From contig MERZ01000065.1 of the NCBI GenBank assembly GCA_001770785.1, forward strand, positions 3,479 through 12,420: DNA of 8,942 nucleotides, in the 5' to 3' direction. Below, in pieces: positions 6,354-8,942 of this stretch. The position numbers and the translations under genes are program-made. Source of the stretch: Burkholderiales bacterium RIFCSPHIGHO2_12_FULL_61_11 (GTDB lineage Bacteria > Pseudomonadota > Gammaproteobacteria > Burkholderiales > Burkholderiaceae_C). How positions within the stretch are numbered: the first letter of the stretch is position 1; each line of letters begins with the position of its first letter. The notes below the pieces were generated by a model. The model ran no database searches and had not been told where the DNA came from. It worked only from the letters and a program-made list of their open reading frames with translations.

Positions 6354-7415
6354 ATGTCCCTGCTCCCCTATGCTCTGGCCCGCCGTTTTTTATTCAGGAT
6401 TGATCCCGAAACCGCCCACGAACTGACAATGGCCTGGCTGGCGCGCACCCAGGGCACCCCGCTGGCATGGGTCTGGCGCGCCAGCCGGGTCAGCGACCCG
6501 ATAGAGCTGGCAGGCCTGAAGTTTCCCAACCGCATCGGGCTGGCGGCGGGTCTTGATAAAAATGCCCGCTGCATTGACGGCTTGGCCGCCATGGGGTTTG
6601 GCTTTGTCGAGGTCGGCACCGTCACGCCCAAAGCCCAGCCCGGCAACCCCAAGCCGCGAATGTTCCGCCTGCTGGACGCCAATGCATTAATCAACCGCCT
6701 GGGCTTTAACAACGACGGGCTGGACGCCTTTATAGCGAATGTGCAGAAGTCACGCGTTCGAGCGCAGCGCGGCAAAAGCCCCTTGGTACTCGGCTTGAAT
6801 ATTGGCAAAAACGCCGCCACGCCAATTGAAAATGCGGTGGACGACTACCTGCTTTGCCTGGACGGCGTGTACCCGCATGCCGACTACGTCACCATCAACA
6901 TCTCCAGCCCCAACACCAAAAACCTGCGCGCGCTGCAAGGCGACGAAGCGCTAGACGCCTTACTGGGAAGCATTGCGGAGCGCCGCGAAACCCTGGCCCG
7001 GCAGCACGGCCAGCGCGTGCCAATCTTTGTAAAGATCGCTCCCGACCTCAATGAATCTCAGGTTGAAGTGATTGCCGCCGCCCTGAAGCGCCACGCCATG
7101 GACGGCGTGGTCGCGACCAACACCACGCTGAGCCGGGACGCCGTACAGGGGCTGCGCCATGCCGAAGAGGCTGGTGGCCTGAGCGGCGCCCCCCTAATGC
7201 AAGCCAGCAACCGCGTCATCCGCCAGTTGCGTGCCGCCCTGGGCAAAAGTTTCCCCATCATTGGCGTGGGCGGCGTGATGAGCGGTGCCGACGCTGTCGC
7301 CAAAATCAAGGCAGGCGCGGATTTGGTACAGATTTACACCGGGCTCGTTTACAAAGGTCCGGAACTCGTGACTGAAGCTGCACTTGCGATGAAAAATTGC
7401 CCACTAGACCAATAG
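6354..7415 (+). CDS. pyrD: Dihydroorotate dehydrogenase (quinone), class 2
   Basis: PyrD oxidises dihydroorotate to orotate in pyrimidine synthesis and passes electrons through FMN to membrane quinones. The 353-residue protein has the class 2 N-terminal helical extension (residues ~1-45, [26 protein letters not shown]) that docks on the inner membrane. It also shows GLAAGLDKN (62-70), [20 protein letters not shown] (88-106), NRLGFNN (114-120) and the active-site loop [11 protein letters not shown], with catalytic base S185. The FMN-phosphate motifs [10 protein letters not shown] (302-311) and [10 protein letters not shown] (327-336) follow. Class 2 is shown by the Ser base, where class 1 has Cys. 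The ATG at 6354 is preceded by GAATTATCCA, with no visible Shine-Dalgarno. The upstream region is mostly taken up by the palindromic element, so its promoter cannot be placed with confidence. Confidence 0.96.
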   Translation: MSLLPYALARRFLFRIDPETAHELTMAWLARTQGTPLAWVWRASRVSDPIELAGLKFPNRIGLAAGLDKNARCIDGLAAMGFGFVEVGTVTPKAQPGNPKPRMFRLLDANALINRLGFNNDGLDAFIANVQKSRVRAQRGKSPLVLGLNIGKNAATPIENAVDDYLLCLDGVYPHADYVTINISSPNTKNLRALQGDEALDALLGSIAERRETLARQHGQRVPIFVKIAPDLNESQVEVIAAALKRHAMDGVVATNTTLSRDAVQGLRHAEEAGGLSGAPLMQASNRVIRQLRAALGKSFPIIGVGGVMSGADAVAKIKAGADLVQIYTGLVYKGPELVTEAALAMKNCPLDQ

Positions 7416-7560
7416 GGACTGGTCGTAAACAGCTACCGGCGCCCCGTCACCAGCAGGTGCCCAATGCCGTGCATGCTGAAGGCGGCAAAATCGCATTGCA
7501 AACCTCTAATTAATAACATCTTGCGCCCGTACTATATGGGCTAAAGCCATTATTTATTCC
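7416..7560. other. Gap between pyrD and the convergent unknown gene
   Basis: This 145-bp stretch lies between the ends of two converging genes. It holds a small hairpin (CACC, AGCA, GGTG at about 7449-7460) and a weak one (GCCC at 7525-7528 with GGGC at 7538-7541) followed by a T-rich run, either of which might help end pyrD transcription. Its right half is distinctly AT-rich compared with the neighbouring genes. On the minus strand, 7433-7519 reads as a 28-codon open frame that ends HGIGHLLVTGRR; this may be the relic of a larger gene. No complete gene is supported. Confidence 0.4.
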
Positions 7561-7818
7561 TCAATCCGGGACAAAGGCAGCCTTGAACTTCGCCTCATCT
7601 TCAGGCAGTTCAAGCGTGACCATCTGTCCCATCTTGTTGTCGGCCAGTCGGCAGGCCGCAAAGAGGCTGTACTTGCCTTTGAGGTTGTAGCTTTCCAGGT
7701 CGATCAGCATGTAGGGGTAGGGCAAGAAAACCTCATACAGAAAAATCGTCCGATGCCGGTTGCGCGGCGACGGAAAAAGCTTGTAGTGGTCGGTGGTGAT
7801 AGTTTGTGAAGTTGCCAT
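7561..7818 (-). CDS. Conserved-looking small protein of unknown function (85 residues)
   Basis: I do not recognise this protein. It has 85 residues, no signal peptide, no membrane segment and no known motif. The middle is rich in aromatic and aliphatic residues (FLYEVFLPYPYMLIDLESYNL), followed by GKYSLFAACRLADNKMGQMVTLELPEDE, which suggests a small beta-rich cytoplasmic domain. There is one cysteine. It is probably a real gene because about two thirds of its third codon positions are G or C, as expected for this genome, and no better frame overlaps it. The ATG at 7818 has only a weak upstream GGA. It is divergent from the exonuclease gene with 75 bp between starts, so the two might share a control region. 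Function cannot be inferred from this. Confidence 0.6.
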   Translation of the reverse strand: MATSQTITTDHYKLFPSPRNRHRTIFLYEVFLPYPYMLIDLESYNLKGKYSLFAACRLADNKMGQMVTLELPEDEAKFKAAFVPD

Positions 7819-7893
7819 GGCGGCTGTTGTCCAATCTAATGCACAAGCTAAGGGGGTTGTAAGCTCTACCCTTATTTTCCTTCATGGAACCCT

Positions 7894-8490
7894 ATGACAG
7901 AGCGTCTTTTTACCCCCGGCAAAGAACAAATCGCATTGCTCGATCCTTTCGATCGGCTCGGCCTTGACCAGATTCAGGTGGTGTCGACGCGGCTGCAAGC
8001 TGCCAGCGCGCTGCAAGAGTTGGTCAGCGCCACGGTCCTGGGGTTTGACACAGAATCCAAACCCACCTTTGCCAAAAACGAGGCGTCGTGCGGTCCGCAC
8101 ATCGTTCAACTCTCCACGGCGGACCGAGGCTATATCTTTCAGCTTGAAGACGCTGACTGCCGCCGCGCGGTGGCGCTGTTACTGGAGGACCATGGCATCA
8201 TTAAGGCGGGCTTTGGTTTGGGCGACGATCGCCGGCGCATCACAGCCAAGCTGGGTGTGGACCCGCAAGGCGTGCTCGACCTCAACACGGTGTTCAGGGA
8301 GCGCGGCTACCGCAAGGACATGGGTGTGCGCGGTGCCGTGGCCGTGGTGTTCAACAAACGCTTTATCAAGTCCAGAAAAGCCACCACGTCCAACTGGGCC
8401 AATGTGCAGCTGACAGAAGCCCAAGTCATCTACGCCGCCAACGACGCCTTTGCGGCGCTTCGGGTGTTTGAAGCACTGGGTTTGGCTTAA
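7894..8490 (+). CDS. 3'-5' exonuclease, DEDDy (RNase D/WRN-like) family
   Basis: This 198-residue protein is a stand-alone DEDDy exonuclease domain, a class that removes nucleotides from the 3' end of DNA or RNA using two metal ions. Motif I is LGFDTESKP with D52 and E54; motif II is KAGFGLGDDRRRI with the acidic residue at D112 (or D111); motif III is IYAANDAFAALRVF with Y180 and D184, the Y-x3-D spacing of the DEDDy type. The IVQLSTADRGYIFQL and VLDLNTVF segments are typical of the fold. It lacks the HRDC domains of full RNase D, so the substrate (RNA or DNA) is unknown. The start at 7894 is preceded by GGA; an ATG at 7884 is out of frame. The neighbours (an unknown small gene on the left, dnaB convergent on the right) do not settle its role. 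Confidence 0.9.
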   Translation: MTERLFTPGKEQIALLDPFDRLGLDQIQVVSTRLQAASALQELVSATVLGFDTESKPTFAKNEASCGPHIVQLSTADRGYIFQLEDADCRRAVALLLEDHGIIKAGFGLGDDRRRITAKLGVDPQGVLDLNTVFRERGYRKDMGVRGAVAVVFNKRFIKSRKATTSNWANVQLTEAQVIYAANDAFAALRVFEALGLA

Positions 8491-8508
8491 TTGCAGATCG
8501 TAGCTTGG

Positions 8509-8524
8509 GCGGGGTGCACCCTGC
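8509..8524. terminator. Hairpin between the exonuclease gene and dnaB
   Basis: GCGGGG and CCCTGC enclose a TGCA loop; the core GGGTGCACCC (8512-8521) is a perfect palindrome. It lies between two converging genes, 18 bp after the exonuclease stop and 38 bp before the dnaB stop. It is a reasonable bidirectional terminator, but the following sequence (TTGACTTGTCT) is only mildly T-rich. Confidence 0.3.
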
Positions 8525-8562
8525 TTGACTTGTCTGCCGACATGACTGCGCGATGACGGCGC

Positions 8563-8942
8563 TCAATAGTCTCCGCTGGATCCGCTCGCCAGGCTCTCAA
8601 ACTTGGTAATCCGGTTAATAAACGCCAGCTTCACCGTCCCGGTTGGGCCGTTACGCTGCTTGCTGATGATGACCTCGGCCACGCCGGGCTCCTTGCAGGC
8701 TTCCTTGGTGTAATACTCGTCGCGGTAGATGAACATGATGATGTCGGCGTCCTGCTCGATGGCGCCGGATTCGCGCAGGTCGCTCATCAAGGGGCGCTTG
8801 TCAGTGCGGGACTCTACCCCTCGGCTGAGCTGCGAGAGCGCAATCACGGGGCATTGCAGTTCCTTGGCCAGCGCCTTCAGGCCGCGTGAAATCTCGCCGA
8901 CGGCAGTGGCGCGGTTTTCGTCGTTCATGCTGGACGAAACGC
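8563..8942 (-). CDS. dnaB: Replicative DNA helicase DnaB, C-terminal 125 residues (cut by window edge)
   Basis: DnaB is the hexameric ring helicase that unwinds DNA at the replication fork. Only the end of the RecA-like C-terminal domain is present. Visible blocks are [30 protein letters not shown], then [24 protein letters not shown], then [14 protein letters not shown]. In this family the KQRNG loop carries the arginine-finger residues that act on the neighbouring subunit's ATP, and all of them are intact here. The frame stays open to the right edge (VSSS before the first visible Met), so the Walker A and N-terminal domains lie outside the window. The protein ends [18 protein letters not shown], with TGA at 8563-8565. 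The gene is convergent with the exonuclease gene. Confidence 0.97.
   Translation of the reverse strand, partial: VSSSMNDENRATAVGEISRGLKALAKELQCPVIALSQLSRGVESRTDKRPLMSDLRESGAIEQDADIIMFIYRDEYYTKEACKEPGVAEVIISKQRNGPTGTVKLAFINRITKFESLASGSSGDY

Noticed and set aside
6238..6426. Small plus-strand frame running from the palindrome into pyrD
   Set aside because: It crosses the non-coding repeat and overlaps the true pyrD frame out of phase; the sequence has no protein-like pattern.
1..8942. CRISPR arrays, tRNA/rRNA genes, transposases, defence or toxin-antitoxin modules
   Set aside because: I looked for regularly spaced repeats, tRNA-like ends and known protein motifs on both strands and found none; the window is almost fully occupied by core genes.

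Overview
The window looks like core chromosome of a betaproteobacterium, most likely Burkholderiales and probably Comamonadaceae (Rhodoferax/Polaromonas-like). This rests on the GC-rich codon use, the look of the FtsH, RlmE, PrlC and DnaB proteins, and the gene order. The genus is inferred from protein resemblance and was not checked by any search. I see no CRISPR array, prophage, transposase, toxin-antitoxin pair or recognisable defence system. The genes are overwhelmingly housekeeping genes. The main non-gene structure is a 165-bp near-complete palindrome between rpiA and pyrD.

Left block (1-2519). On the minus strand, rlmE (23S rRNA 2'-O-methyltransferase) is followed by ftsH (membrane AAA+ zinc protease), which runs off the left edge. 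A heat-shock-type promoter candidate lies in the gap between them, and ftsH appears to start with TTG. Divergent from rlmE is yhbY, a KH-like RNA-binding ribosome-assembly protein. The yhbY<->rlmE-ftsH arrangement is also found in E. coli and links rRNA maturation with membrane protein quality control.

Middle block (2520-5420). A hairpin precedes prlC (M3 family oligopeptidase A). A 38-bp gap then leads to an exported DUF4124-glutaredoxin fusion protein. This pair meets rpiA head-on (tail to tail), with a 26-bp gap that contains an inverted repeat.

Right block (5417-8942). rpiA (ribose-5-phosphate isomerase A, minus) and pyrD (class 2 dihydroorotate dehydrogenase, plus) are divergent. Ribose 5-phosphate is the precursor of PRPP, which is used in pyrimidine synthesis, so the two are metabolically linked, but I see no shared regulation. 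The palindromic repeat fills most of the 265 bp between them. After pyrD come a short unassigned stretch, an 85-residue protein of unknown function on the minus strand, and a divergent small DEDDy 3'-5' exonuclease. The C-terminal part of dnaB (replicative helicase, minus) runs off the right edge.

The most notable observations are the palindromic element, the heat-shock-like promoter and TTG start of ftsH, the exported glutaredoxin fusion, and the unknown gene beside the exonuclease. None of them amounts to a clearly new system.
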